From contig NZ_JAGGKI010000018.1 of assembly GCF_017873605.1 (NCBI RefSeq), positions 1 to 64,000 on the forward strand: DNA of 64,000 nt, given 5' to 3'. Numbering within the stretch: position 1 is the stretch's first letter; each line of letters begins with the position of its first letter. Source of the stretch: Paenibacillus lactis. GTDB taxonomy: Bacteria; Bacillota; Bacilli; Paenibacillales; Paenibacillaceae. Of the stretch, positions 35,098 to 44,382 are shown piece after piece. Below the pieces are notes generated by a model, which saw only the letters and a program-made list of their open reading frames with translations, did not search any database and was not told where the DNA came from. The position numbers and the translations under genes were made by a program.

Positions 35098-37158
35098 ATG
35101 AACATGAAGACAAGTTTAAGACCGCCGTCCGTGCCGCTGGTCACGATTGACCCGTATTTTAGCGCGTGGTCGGCAGCCGATCATCTGTATGACGACCATA
35201 TCCGGCATTGGACGAATAAACGCTGCGGTATGGTCGGCCTGATCCTAATCGACGGCAAACCAAGGAAGTTCATGGGACGGGTCGGACTGCAGGATGAACC
35301 GTCGGGTCCGGCGGAACCGGAGGTGCTGGAGCAAATCGGGCTTGCCGTTGAGCCGCTGACGACCCGCTACACCTTCGAAGGTGAAGGCATCCGTCTGGAG
35401 GTTAGCTTCACATCGCCGCTGCTGCCGGATGATTTGGATGTTTTGTCCCGTACCGTCACCTATGTCACGTTTCAGGCGAAGTCCATTGACGGTCAATCCC
35501 ATCAAGTAAAAATTTATTTAGATGTAACCAGCGAGTGGTGTGTCCATACCACGGATCAGGTCGTCACCTGGAAACGTCACGAGCAATCGGAACGTTTGTC
35601 CGCTTTGTCGATCGGAACTGTAGCCCAGCCGGTACTGCAGCGCGCCGGGGATGATACGCGAATCGACTGGGGTTACATGTACCTAGCGTATCCTAAATCA
35701 AAGCGCATTCGAAGCGCCATTCATTCCGCAGCTGGAAGGGAAGCGTATCTTCGAACCGGCGAGCTCCCGGTTGCCGATGATGCAGCTAAACCGAGGCCTG
35801 CCGGGGAAAATATGCCGGTTCTCGCAGCCGAAGTCGATATGGGGCGCATCGACGCCGAGCCTGTGTCACAGTTCCTAATGCTCGCCTATGACGATGTGCA
35901 TTCCATTGAATATTTTCATCAGCCGCTGGATGCTTACTGGAAGCGAAACGGGGCGTCCTTTCAGGAGATGCTGCTCTCGGCTGCGGACGAATATGAGGAT
36001 ATCCTGCAGCGCTGCCAAGCCTTTAGCGATGAGTTGCTGGGAGAATGCGCCGCAGCGGGCGGCGAACAGTTCAGGGATATCGCGGCATTGGCATACCGGC
36101 AAGCGATCGCGGCTCATAAACTGGTCACGGACGGATCGGGGCGGATCTTATTTTTCTCCAAAGAAAATTTCAGCAACGGCTGCATCGCCACCGTCGATGT
36201 CAGCTACCCGTCGATGCCTCTCTTCCTGAAGTATAATCCGGAACTGGTCAAGGGGATGATGCGTCCGATCTTCGATTATGCCGGAAGCGGCCAATGGGCA
36301 TTTGATTTTGCCCCGCACGATGTGGGCACGTATCCGAAAGCCAACGGTCAGGTATACGGCGAGAACAAGCTGGAGTACCAGATGCCGATCGAGGAGTGCG
36401 GCAATATGCTGCTGATGGCAGCGGCCGTCTGCAAATACGAGGGCAGCGGGGATTTTGCCAAGGAGAACTGGGAGCTGCTGTCCAAGTGGGCCCGTTATTT
36501 GCTTGCGCATGGGCTTGATCCGGACAATCAGCTCTGTACCGATGACTTTGCCGGGCATCTCGCCCACAATGCCAACCTCTCGATCAAAGCGATTGTCGGA
36601 ATCGGCGCCTATGCCTCAATGTGCAGCCTGCTAGGTATGGATGAGTCTGCCGAAGAATACCTGGCAGCGGCCAAGGCAATGGCCAGCGAGTGGCTGTCCA
36701 TGGCGGACGCCGGGGATCACTACAAGCTTACCTTCGACAGCCCGGTCGAATCTTGGAGTCTGAAATACAACCTTGTGTGGGACCGGCTCCTGGAGCTTGG
36801 CTTGTTCCCGGATGAGGTTGCCGTCAAGGAGGTTGAGCATTATCTGAAGCAGCAGAATCAATACGGCGTGCCGCTGGATAGCCGCGAGACGTATACCAAG
36901 GCGGATTGGCTCATTTGGAGCGCTTCGATGGGAACCCGTTCGCAGTTTGAACGGTTGATCGCTCCGTTCTGGGACTTTCTGAACGAAACGGAAAGCCGCG
37001 TTCCCATCACGGATTGGTATGATACGAAATCCGGAAAGCAGATGAATTTCCAGAACCGGTCAGTCGTGGGCGGCTTTTTCCTGCCTTTGCTGCTTTCAAA
37101 ACGAACGGCAGCTAACCGGACATTAATGAAATCAGGTGATCAAGGTGCAGGAGTTTAG
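35098..37158 (+). CDS. GtaA-like DUF5127/DUF4965/DUF1793 protein
   Basis: A 686-aa protein with the layout of glutaminase-A-type proteins: an N-terminal DUF5127 region ('TSLRPPSVPLVTIDPYFSAWSAADHLYDDHIRHWTNK'), DUF4965 ('AYRQAIAAHKLV.....LFFSKENFSNGCIATVDVSYPSMPLFLKYNPELVKGMMRPIFDYA') and DUF1793 ('GIGAYASMC...EWLSMADAGDHYKLTFDSPVESWSLKYNLVWDRLLELGLFP'). The alpha/alpha-barrel-like body suggests a glycoside hydrolase rather than a true glutaminase; that is inference. No signal peptide. ATG 35098 follows AAAGGGAGC. It overlaps the next gene by 14 nt, so the two are translationally coupled. The 258-bp gap upstream shows no clear promoter or terminator. Confidence 0.82.
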   Translation: MNMKTSLRPPSVPLVTIDPYFSAWSAADHLYDDHIRHWTNKRCGMVGLILIDGKPRKFMGRVGLQDEPSGPAEPEVLEQIGLAVEPLTTRYTFEGEGIRLEVSFTSPLLPDDLDVLSRTVTYVTFQAKSIDGQSHQVKIYLDVTSEWCVHTTDQVVTWKRHEQSERLSALSIGTVAQPVLQRAGDDTRIDWGYMYLAYPKSKRIRSAIHSAAGREAYLRTGELPVADDAAKPRPAGENMPVLAAEVDMGRIDAEPVSQFLMLAYDDVHSIEYFHQPLDAYWKRNGASFQEMLLSAADEYEDILQRCQAFSDELLGECAAAGGEQFRDIAALAYRQAIAAHKLVTDGSGRILFFSKENFSNGCIATVDVSYPSMPLFLKYNPELVKGMMRPIFDYAGSGQWAFDFAPHDVGTYPKANGQVYGENKLEYQMPIEECGNMLLMAAAVCKYEGSGDFAKENWELLSKWARYLLAHGLDPDNQLCTDDFAGHLAHNANLSIKAIVGIGAYASMCSLLGMDESAEEYLAAAKAMASEWLSMADAGDHYKLTFDSPVESWSLKYNLVWDRLLELGLFPDEVAVKEVEHYLKQQNQYGVPLDSRETYTKADWLIWSASMGTRSQFERLIAPFWDFLNETESRVPITDWYDTKSGKQMNFQNRSVVGGFFLPLLLSKRTAANRTLMKSGDQGAGV

Positions 37159-40100
37159 AACACGCGATACCATGCAGGATATTGGCCGAGCACCAATACG
37201 GGGCGATTCATTAGAAGCGCAGTTCCGGGATCCCGCCGCCATATTCCGTCCCCAGCCTTTTTGGTTTCTCAACCATAGGCTGGAGAAGCCGGAGCTGGAG
37301 CGGCAGCTTGAGGCCATGCATGAGGCGGGCGTCGGCGGGGTCGTGCTGCATGCACGGCATGGGATGCAATCGGGCTTTCTATCGGATGAGTTCATGGATG
37401 CGCTGGAGTTCTGTACGGAGGAGTGCCGCAAACGAAACATGATGGTATGGCTTTACGATGAGGATAACTGGCCGAGCGGAACGGTCGGCGGCAAGCTGAC
37501 GCGGCAGTATCCGGAATATCGCATGCGGTACCTTCGCGTTGAAGAGCGAAGACTTCTAGGAGGCGGGGCGCAGGCTTCGTTGAAGCTAGACTTTACCTCT
37601 TACGAGCATCAAGAACTTATCGACATTCTGGCTTACCGCGCGATTGAACGGGAAGGGGAGTGGCTGCTGTGCAGCAATCCCGAGAACATCACCGGCTTGC
37701 TAAACCAGGAATGGGTTCCTAAGACCGACGATTCCTACGTGATCCTTGCGTGCTGGTCCTGTGAGATTGCCGAAGGAATGACCTTCGCGCAAGGCTATTA
37801 TCTGGATACGCTGAATCCGGAGGCGGTTCAAGCATTTATCCGGATGTCATACGAGCCGCTGTTGCGATTGAAGGAGCAGTACGGGAAGACCATTCAAGGC
37901 GTGTTTACCGACGAGCCGGGACTCATGATTCATGACGGCTTCTTCGGCGTGGAAGCAATCCGGACGGATGTCCATAACGTGAGAGCAACGCTGCCGGGGA
38001 TGGTGTTTGCCTGGTCCCATGGCATGGTCGAGCGGTTCCGGGAAGAGAACGGGTATGATCCGATTCCGCACTTGGGCGCATTGCTGTACGGCATGGCCGA
38101 TGGGAGCCGGACGTTTCGTCAGCAGTATTATGAGACGATTACGAGGTGGTATGTCGGCGGCTATCATGCAGCGATCCGCACCTGGTGCGAGCGGCAGGGC
38201 CTGCTGTACATCGGCCATACCTTGGAGGAGCCCGTGTGGGGCCAAGCCCGCTCCCAAGGCAATCAGACCCGCGTCATGCAGCAGTTTCATTACACGGGCG
38301 TTGATTATTTGACGCCGGGTATCGGCACCAAGGATCATCCGCATCGGATCGTGTCCGTGAAGACGGCGGCATCCGTGGCACAGCTGGAAGGCAAGGAGCG
38401 GGTCGTATGCGAGTCCTTCGGGGCAAGCGGTCATGCCTACTCCATGCGAGAGCGGCGGCTGGATGCGAATTTTATGGCGTTTCTGGGCGTCAATCTATTC
38501 ATTCCGCACGCGTTCTATTATTCCTTTGCCGGCTATCGAAAAACGGATTTTCCGCCGACGGAATTTTATCATGCGCCGCATTGGCCGCATTATCGCAGCT
38601 TCGCTGATTACATCGGGCGCCTCAGCCTGCTCGGGGCTTATACAAAACGGCGGCCCGAAGTTCTCATGTTGTCACCGATCCACACGGTATACGACCATAT
38701 GTTCGTATCAGGACAATCGAACCAGCATCCGGCTTGCGACCGATACTTCTCCTTGCTGTCGGATCGTCTGCTTCGGCATTCGCTGGATTATGATTATGTC
38801 GATGAGTGTCAATTGCGCGTAGCAAAGATCGTGCAAGGAAGCGGATTTTGCTTTGCGGGACAGGAGGACGGGTATCGGATACTGATTCTTCCGGGACTAC
38901 AAGTGATGTCGAGAGATATAGCGGAACGATTAATGTCCTTCGTATCGGAAGGTGGAGCCTTAATAGCGATTGGCGCCATTCCGCAGCATAGTGAATACCA
39001 GCGGCACGATCCTGAAGTCACGCGTCATATGGACGCTTTGTTCGGGGCATCTCATCATGGTGTCGTTAACACGGTCGGAAAAGGGGTCACGGTATATTTC
39101 GACCTGGCCGGCGCGGATCATGACGAAGCAGCTGCTTCAGGAAATGACCGGAATGCCGAAGAAGAGTGTTTCGAGAACGTTTGTTCTCTTCTTCGGACGA
39201 TGTTGTACAGACAGCTTAACCTGTCTTTGGATGTGACTGCAGGGAGCCGAGAGGATGTCATCATGGTGGAACGATATCGAGAGGGTATGCCTTTCGCATG
39301 GTTGCTGAATTGGTCAGATCGCGCCGTAACGGTCCGGATGAGCTGCAGTGACCGCCGCAGCGATGAACTACGCTTGTGGGATCTGGAGAGCGGGAGCGTT
39401 GTTTGCCTGACGAACCATGCCGAGCTGCACTTGGCGCCTGGGGAGCTGCGCGTGATTTCGTTTCCGACCGATCGAGGCACAGAATGGGGAGATCGAACTG
39501 ATGTTCGGATTGATGGCCGAATCGATGCCCAACATTCTATAGATTCTAGGATACCCGGCGAGCGGTTGCTGGGAGATTCTTGGCATTTCCAGACCCATGA
39601 TCCTAACGTGCTCCTGCTTGATCGGTGGATGGTCACGCTGAATGACCGCGAGTCGCGGATGAATGCAGCGATGCCGGGCCAAGTGAATACGTACCGTACG
39701 ACCTTTACATTATCTGCAGAGCTGATCGATTGGCTGCGGGACGCACGGCGCTCGCATGAACAACAAAGCCAGCATACACTTGATCCTGCACGCACAGCGA
39801 GCCAGCCGTTCATTGAGCTGATCCTTGACGATGTGGACCAGCGCATTCCGTCCCATATCGGGTTCCTGCAGCGCCGCCGAAATATCGAAATTTTTGTCAA
39901 CGGAGCTCGGCAGGAAGGCTTGCGGCCATCCCGGTGGCAAGATCCATATTATTCGGCAGTCGACATCACCTCGCATCTAACGGAGGGGGAGAATGTGCTC
40001 GAGGTGCTGACGGTTTCATTGCTTGAGCCCATGCCAGCTGTTTCGTTTCCGGCATTTCTAATCGGCCCCTTTGCGGCCCATGGTCACGCGTTAACCGTTC

Positions 40101-40465
40101 AGCCAGAGCTGCTGTCAGGCGACTGGTGCAAAGCGGGTTATCCATACTACGCAGGAATCGGGTGTTACTCGCAGCAGCTGTCGATTGCCGGAAAGGACCT
40201 TGCTCCGGATGAAGAAATATGGCTGGAGGCCGAGGATATTCGGGAGACAGCGCGGCTGTACGTGAACGAGCACGATGCCGGCGTCCGGCTGTGGCCGCCC
40301 TACAGCTGGAATATCACCTCTTATATGAAGCAGGGGGATCATGTCTTCCGCATTGAAGTTGCGAATACGCTTGAAAATGTGTACGGCAAAAAAGCTCTGC
40401 CTTCCGGCGTGCTTGGACAGGTCAAGCTGGTCCGGCGGAGAGCGGAGGCTTCCTCGCAATCGTAG
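37145..40465 (+). CDS. GH106-like glycoside hydrolase
   Basis: A 1106-aa cytoplasmic protein resembling GH106 alpha-L-rhamnosidases and related unclassified hydrolases. The N-terminus has 'PFWFLNHRLEKPELERQLEAMHEAGVGGVVLHARHGMQSGFLSDEFMDAL' and 'MVWLYDEDNWPSGTVGGKL'. Candidate catalytic acids lie in 'GVFTDEPGLM' (~residues 257-266) and 'VVCESFGASGHAY' (~420). A GH2-type sandwich ends the protein ('EIWLEAEDIRETARLYVNEHDAGVRLWPPYSWNIT'). The GTG at 37145 is preferred because AGGTGATC, a direct match to the 16S anti-Shine-Dalgarno sequence, precedes it; GTG 37136 is the alternative. It overlaps the GtaA-like gene and ends with a terminator. Rhamnose specificity is not proven. Confidence 0.8.
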   Translation: MQEFRTRDTMQDIGRAPIRGDSLEAQFRDPAAIFRPQPFWFLNHRLEKPELERQLEAMHEAGVGGVVLHARHGMQSGFLSDEFMDALEFCTEECRKRNMMVWLYDEDNWPSGTVGGKLTRQYPEYRMRYLRVEERRLLGGGAQASLKLDFTSYEHQELIDILAYRAIEREGEWLLCSNPENITGLLNQEWVPKTDDSYVILACWSCEIAEGMTFAQGYYLDTLNPEAVQAFIRMSYEPLLRLKEQYGKTIQGVFTDEPGLMIHDGFFGVEAIRTDVHNVRATLPGMVFAWSHGMVERFREENGYDPIPHLGALLYGMADGSRTFRQQYYETITRWYVGGYHAAIRTWCERQGLLYIGHTLEEPVWGQARSQGNQTRVMQQFHYTGVDYLTPGIGTKDHPHRIVSVKTAASVAQLEGKERVVCESFGASGHAYSMRERRLDANFMAFLGVNLFIPHAFYYSFAGYRKTDFPPTEFYHAPHWPHYRSFADYIGRLSLLGAYTKRRPEVLMLSPIHTVYDHMFVSGQSNQHPACDRYFSLLSDRLLRHSLDYDYVDECQLRVAKIVQGSGFCFAGQEDGYRILILPGLQVMSRDIAERLMSFVSEGGALIAIGAIPQHSEYQRHDPEVTRHMDALFGASHHGVVNTVGKGVTVYFDLAGADHDEAAASGNDRNAEEECFENVCSLLRTMLYRQLNLSLDVTAGSREDVIMVERYREGMPFAWLLNWSDRAVTVRMSCSDRRSDELRLWDLESGSVVCLTNHAELHLAPGELRVISFPTDRGTEWGDRTDVRIDGRIDAQHSIDSRIPGERLLGDSWHFQTHDPNVLLLDRWMVTLNDRESRMNAAMPGQVNTYRTTFTLSAELIDWLRDARRSHEQQSQHTLDPARTASQPFIELILDDVDQRIPSHIGFLQRRRNIEIFVNGARQEGLRPSRWQDPYYSAVDITSHLTEGENVLEVLTVSLLEPMPAVSFPAFLIGPFAAHGHALTVQPELLSGDWCKAGYPYYAGIGCYSQQLSIAGKDLAPDEEIWLEAEDIRETARLYVNEHDAGVRLWPPYSWNITSYMKQGDHVFRIEVANTLENVYGKKALPSGVLGQVKLVRRRAEASSQS

Positions 40466-40572
40466 GTTCATAGACGGAGGAGCGATCAGGAGATTTCCTC
40501 GCAAACCTTGTTTCAAAGAGGGATGACTCTCATTGAAAGGATAGTCAACCATAGTTTCAAATATAAAGAAGG

Positions 40573-40604
40573 CCTTATCGTTAATCGATAAGGTCATTTG
40601 TTTG
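40573..40604 (+). terminator. Terminator after the GH106-like gene
   Basis: An 8-bp stem CCTTATCG/CGATAAGG with a 5-nt loop, followed by TCATTTGTTTG. Confidence 0.6.
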
Positions 40605-40614
40605 GGGATATGAG

Positions 40615-40638
40615 TTTACATAATATATTATATGTAAA
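40615..40638. promoter_or_regulatory. 24-bp AT-rich palindrome, possible operator
   Basis: Arms TTTACATA (40615-40622) and TATGTAAA (40631-40638) flank an 8-bp AT core that resembles the AT-rich sites at 24182 and 25632. A plus-strand promoter-like pair, TTTGGG and TATATT with a 17-bp spacer, overlaps it. Importer 3 starts about 330 bp downstream, so it may be that operon's control site with a long leader (inference). Confidence 0.4.
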
Positions 40639-40976
40639 TTTGTTTATTAAGATCCTTATAGTATAGATACTTAATCTTTAAAATCTCCAAATCCCTATTC
40701 CAGAATTCATATTCTGTATATGAATAGCCTGCTGTGATTCGATTAACGTAAAAACCCGCCACCAGTCGACCTGCAGCAATCTGCAGATTTATCGATGGTT
40801 CGATAAGGACGTCTTCTGGTAAGCGTCGATAAACCGGGAAAAAAGAAAGATACATTATCCGGAATCAATCCGGAATCCAACACATAATCTTGTACAGAAT
40901 GGACAGGGAATCCTTGTCCGACTGCCGGGCAATAGATCCGGCGATTATATGAAAGGAGGAGGATTGGTTGTGTCAT
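40628..40976 (-). pseudogene. Possible frameshifted small gene
   Basis: Two overlapping minus-strand frames meet at a six-T tract (A-run 40839-40844). The upstream frame ends in 'GLIPDNVSFFFP', the downstream frame continues 'SFFPVYRRLPEDVLIEPSIN' to the stop at 40628. Removing one T joins them into one protein of about 115 residues with plausible composition. I do not recognise the product, and neither frame has a good ribosome-binding site. It overlaps the leader of importer 3. The gap 40466-40969 otherwise holds only the terminator and palindrome listed. Confidence 0.25.
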
Positions 40977-41920
40977 CCACCCCGGAGGGGAAAGGGTCTG
41001 CGGTTCATGGTGGCCTGCCCAAGCGAAAATTCCGGTTCACCCGCAATGACTGGATGGGGTATTTGTTCAGTGCCCCGCTGATCATTGGCGTACTGGTGTT
41101 CGCCATTTACCCGATGTTTGCCGCGCTGTTCATGAGCTTTCATCAGACGTCAGGACTCAATCTGACCGGTACATGGGTTGGGTTGAACAACTACAAGTAC
41201 GCGTTAGGGGATACCATATTTTGGCAAGCGCTTTCAAACACGTTCTTAATGGGGCTGTGGTCGGTCGTCCTCGGCATCGCTTTTTCTTTCATCTTGGCGA
41301 GCTTGATCAACAACCTGAAGTGGAACCTGGGAAGGAATTTTTTCAAAGCGGTCTATTTCTTGCCGAACGTTGTTTCCGGTGTGGCCACGACGCTCTTGTT
41401 TTCTTTTCTGTTCTTTCCGTCCAAGGAAGGGCTGATCAACTTTGTCATCGGATTGTTCGGCATCGAGCCCATCGGATGGTTCACGAATCCGCAAGTGGCG
41501 CCGTACAGCATTGTGCTCATGAGTCTCTGGGGGGCGCTTGGCTACAACACGATTATTTTTCTGGCTGGGCTGCAGAGCGTTCCGCGCGACCTGTACGAAG
41601 CGGCTGAGGTGGATGGGGCGGGTACTTATCGAAAATGGCTGTACATTACGATTCCGTATTTGCGTCCGATCTTTGTATTCATGCTCATCATGGGAACGAT
41701 CGGCGGGATGAAGCGGTTTACCGATGTGTGGTTAATCGGAGGGACAGCCGGCAATCCGGGCGGAAGCCTGATGACGGTGGTGCTGTATATCTATCGGAAT
41801 GCGTTTCTGGCTTCCCAGATGGGGCTTGCCACTGCGGTATCCTACCTGTTATTCCTGATCATTCTCATTCTGACGGTCTGCCTCATGCTGCTGAACCGGC
41901 GTAAGGACAGTCTGGATTAA
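40970..41920 (+). CDS. Sugar ABC transporter permease, MalF/UgpA type (importer 3)
   Basis: A 316-aa permease with six membrane segments, of a different subfamily from importers 1 and 2. It has 'NDWMGYLFSAPLIIGVLVFAIYPMFAALFMSFHQTSGLNLTGTWVGLNNYKYAL' and the EAA loop 'VPRDLYEAAEVDGAGTYRKWLYITIPYLRP'. The GTG at 40970 is chosen because the doubled AGGAGGAGG at 40954-40962 must lie upstream; the ATG at 40949 would put this site inside the gene. TTG 40964 is a weaker alternative. Confidence 0.9.
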   Translation: MSSTPEGKGSAVHGGLPKRKFRFTRNDWMGYLFSAPLIIGVLVFAIYPMFAALFMSFHQTSGLNLTGTWVGLNNYKYALGDTIFWQALSNTFLMGLWSVVLGIAFSFILASLINNLKWNLGRNFFKAVYFLPNVVSGVATTLLFSFLFFPSKEGLINFVIGLFGIEPIGWFTNPQVAPYSIVLMSLWGALGYNTIIFLAGLQSVPRDLYEAAEVDGAGTYRKWLYITIPYLRPIFVFMLIMGTIGGMKRFTDVWLIGGTAGNPGGSLMTVVLYIYRNAFLASQMGLATAVSYLLFLIILILTVCLMLLNRRKDSLD

Positions 41921-41979
41921 ATGCCGCCTAGCATGATGGCGATCTGCAAACACGATATCATGAAGACAGGAGGGAGACC

Positions 41980-42849
41980 ATGTCCGGTACAGCTGTCTCT
42001 AAGGAGCCTGTGCCCCGCAGACGGTTGTCGATCAATCAGTTGATTCTGACAATCGTGCTGTTCGCCGGTTCCTTCATAATGATCATACCGTTCTTATGGA
42101 TGCTGATTACCAGCTTCGACTGGGCAGCGCGGCTGAATATTACGTTTCCGCCCAAAATCTGGCCGGAGGAGCCGTCCATTCGAACCTTTGAGGTTGCATT
42201 CACGAATATCAAGATGTTCCTCTATATCGGGAATTCCACGCTGGTCAGTGCAGGCGTTATTCTCATTAGCTCCCTATCGGCGCTATTGTCCGGCTATGCG
42301 TTGTCTAAGCTTCGTTTCAAGGGGGCGAACATCGTGCTTCTTCTCGCCCTCAGCACCATGATGATCCCGTTTGAAATGACGATGATTCCGCAGTACCTGC
42401 TGTTCAGCGAGCTTGGACTTGTTGATAATTACCTCGCCTTTTATTTGCCGGCGATGAACTATGCGTTCGGTACATTCCTGGCGAAGGCATTCTTCGATCA
42501 GCTGCCCAGCAGCTTAAGGGAGGCTGCCGTACTGGACGGTGCCAAGGAGTTTACCGTGTTCAGCCGCGTGTATTTGCCGCTGTGCACGCCGATCATTGCC
42601 ACGATGGTGATTCTGCTGTTTCTCGGCGTGTGGAATGATATGCTCTGGCCTTTGCTCATTTTGAAATCGGCAAGCAAATACACCATTCAGATCGGTCTGG
42701 CCATGTTCACCTATAATAACGGCATTAACCAACAGCCATCCATCATCATGGCAGCCACGACGGCCAGTCTGATCCCGGTTATCGCCGTTTATCTGTTCCT
42801 GCAGCGCTATATTATCGAGAGTATCGCGCTGTCCGGCATTAAGCAGTAG
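41980..42849 (+). CDS. Sugar ABC transporter permease, MalG/UgpE type (importer 3)
   Basis: A 289-aa second permease of importer 3 with six membrane segments. It has 'FIMIIPFLWMLITSFDWAARLNITFPPKIWPEEPSIRTFEVAF', the EAA loop 'LPSSLREAAVLDGAKEFTVFSRVYLPLCTPI', and the end 'FLQRYIIESIALSGIKQ' typical of MalG-like permeases. CAGGAGGG precedes the ATG. It needs an MsmX-like ATPase from elsewhere. Confidence 0.9.
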   Translation: MSGTAVSKEPVPRRRLSINQLILTIVLFAGSFIMIIPFLWMLITSFDWAARLNITFPPKIWPEEPSIRTFEVAFTNIKMFLYIGNSTLVSAGVILISSLSALLSGYALSKLRFKGANIVLLLALSTMMIPFEMTMIPQYLLFSELGLVDNYLAFYLPAMNYAFGTFLAKAFFDQLPSSLREAAVLDGAKEFTVFSRVYLPLCTPIIATMVILLFLGVWNDMLWPLLILKSASKYTIQIGLAMFTYNNGINQQPSIIMAATTASLIPVIAVYLFLQRYIIESIALSGIKQ

Positions 42850-42889
42850 ATCGTAAGATAAGCAATTCATTCGGAGGTGTCATGAAATA

Positions 42890-44269
42890 ATGAAGAAGGC
42901 TGTGCTGCTTATATTATCCTTCGTGCTGACGTTTACGCTGGCCGCTTGCTCGGGCGGTTCGAACACCGATGTGACCGGCGGCGTCAAGATCGAAAAGGTG
43001 TCGGATATGGAAGGGACAGTGCGCGTGGCCCTCGCCGGCTGGCAGCTGGAGAATGGCATTGACGCGCTGACCGGCAATCCAGTGATTGGTCTCAATGAAT
43101 ACCTGGATAAGACGTTTAAGATCATGTACCCGAACATTAAGCTCGAGGTGTACCAAATCCCATGGGAAAATGTCAAAGCCAAGCAGTCGGCAATGCTCTT
43201 ATCCGGTGACGCCGATGTCTTATATACCGGGGGCGCCTTCGCTTCCCAATGGTATCAGGACGGGCTTTTGCGCGATCTGGATGACCTGATTGCCAAAGAT
43301 TCATCCTTCGATCCGGGCATTTATCTTGAGGGGATCATGAACAATTCTTACAGCACCAAGTCGCCGGACGGAACGAAGCAATTTGGCATTCCTGCCGTTC
43401 TCGGCCGCAGAATGACGATTTACGATAAGAAGCTCTTTGAAGACTGGGGCGTTGAACCGCTCTCGGCTAAGCCTGGTCCCGATGAAATTCTCGAGAAGGC
43501 CAAGAAAATGACCGGGAAAAATCCGAAAACAGGCGAAGATAATTACGGCCTCTTCTGGAGCGGCAACTCCTTAAACGGCTCTACCTTTGTCGCGTTGACC
43601 CTCGCATACGGCGCCAAGGGAGCGGAAGGAACGCTGAAGGATGTCAAGAGCATCAAGTGGCATCTGAATTCACCGGAGATGGTTAAGGTGCTGGAATGGC
43701 TGAAGGAAGCAGCGCAGCTGCCGCCTAAAGGCTTTGTGAATGCACAGGGAGCTGAAAATTTCGGTCTGGAGAAAAACAACATCGCGATTGCGCTCGATTC
43801 CACCGGGGGATCCACCATGAGCGAATACCGTTCGAAGCAGAACAAAGAGCTTCTGGACCGGTTCGAGCCCGTAATGAACATGGGGCCTGACGGAGAAGGA
43901 TGGGTGGCGGTCGATCCGTTCGTCATGGCGAAGAATGCCAAGGATGTGGAGGCATCATGGGAAGTGCTCAAATTCTTGAGCGGTCATATGACGCAGAAAT
44001 ATAGGTACGAAAACTTCTCCAGTACGCCAACCTTGAAAAACGCCGATTTTGTTACGCCGGAGGACAAGTACGTGAAAAAGGCGCTTGAAATCGCAGCCGT
44101 CGGTCATTCTGAGCTGATGGACGAAGCCAACCCTTTCTACATGAGCGACATCGCTCCGGCAATCAACGGGTTTATCAGCCAAGCGGCCTCTGGCAACGCC
44201 CCGGATATACAGAAATTCCTGGATGATCTTCAGTCGCGCGCTGAGAAATGGTCGGCCAATTTGAAGTAA
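42890..44269 (+). CDS. Extracellular sugar-binding lipoprotein (importer 3)
   Basis: A 459-aa solute-binding lipoprotein (family-1 type) with signal peptide 'MKKAVLLILSFVLTFTLAAC' and lipobox LAAC (Cys 20). Segments 'EYLDKTFKIMYPNIKLEVYQIPWENVKAKQSAMLLSGDADVLYTGG' and 'GPDGEGWVAVDPFVMAKNAKDVEASWEVLKFLSG' fit the class. The GGAGG at 42873 is followed first by a two-codon frame (ATG AAA TAA at 42882) whose last A is the first base of this gene's ATG. The gene ends with a strong terminator that closes the glycan locus. Confidence 0.9.
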   Translation: MKKAVLLILSFVLTFTLAACSGGSNTDVTGGVKIEKVSDMEGTVRVALAGWQLENGIDALTGNPVIGLNEYLDKTFKIMYPNIKLEVYQIPWENVKAKQSAMLLSGDADVLYTGGAFASQWYQDGLLRDLDDLIAKDSSFDPGIYLEGIMNNSYSTKSPDGTKQFGIPAVLGRRMTIYDKKLFEDWGVEPLSAKPGPDEILEKAKKMTGKNPKTGEDNYGLFWSGNSLNGSTFVALTLAYGAKGAEGTLKDVKSIKWHLNSPEMVKVLEWLKEAAQLPPKGFVNAQGAENFGLEKNNIAIALDSTGGSTMSEYRSKQNKELLDRFEPVMNMGPDGEGWVAVDPFVMAKNAKDVEASWEVLKFLSGHMTQKYRYENFSSTPTLKNADFVTPEDKYVKKALEIAAVGHSELMDEANPFYMSDIAPAINGFISQAASGNAPDIQKFLDDLQSRAEKWSANLK

Positions 44270-44358
44270 CTTTTAATATGCATAGACGGGCCTAACCATG
44301 ATGAGTATATGAACGTCATATCATAAAATATTCCAATTTGTATGTACATTTAGGATAT

Positions 44359-44382
44359 CCGGCCGAAATGGCCGGTTTTTTT
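44359..44382 (+). terminator. Terminator closing the glycan locus
   Basis: Stem CCGGCC/GGCCGG with a 5-nt GAAAT loop, then seven T residues. It abuts the 3' end of the convergent gerB gene. Confidence 0.9.

Noticed and set aside
39118..39900. A 260-codon minus-strand frame, Ser/Arg-rich
   Set aside because: Antisense shadow of the GH106-like gene with biased composition and no recognisable domain.
44359..44382. Terminator for the minus-strand gerB
   Set aside because: On the minus strand the hairpin is not followed by a T-run; it fits only the plus-strand lipoprotein gene.
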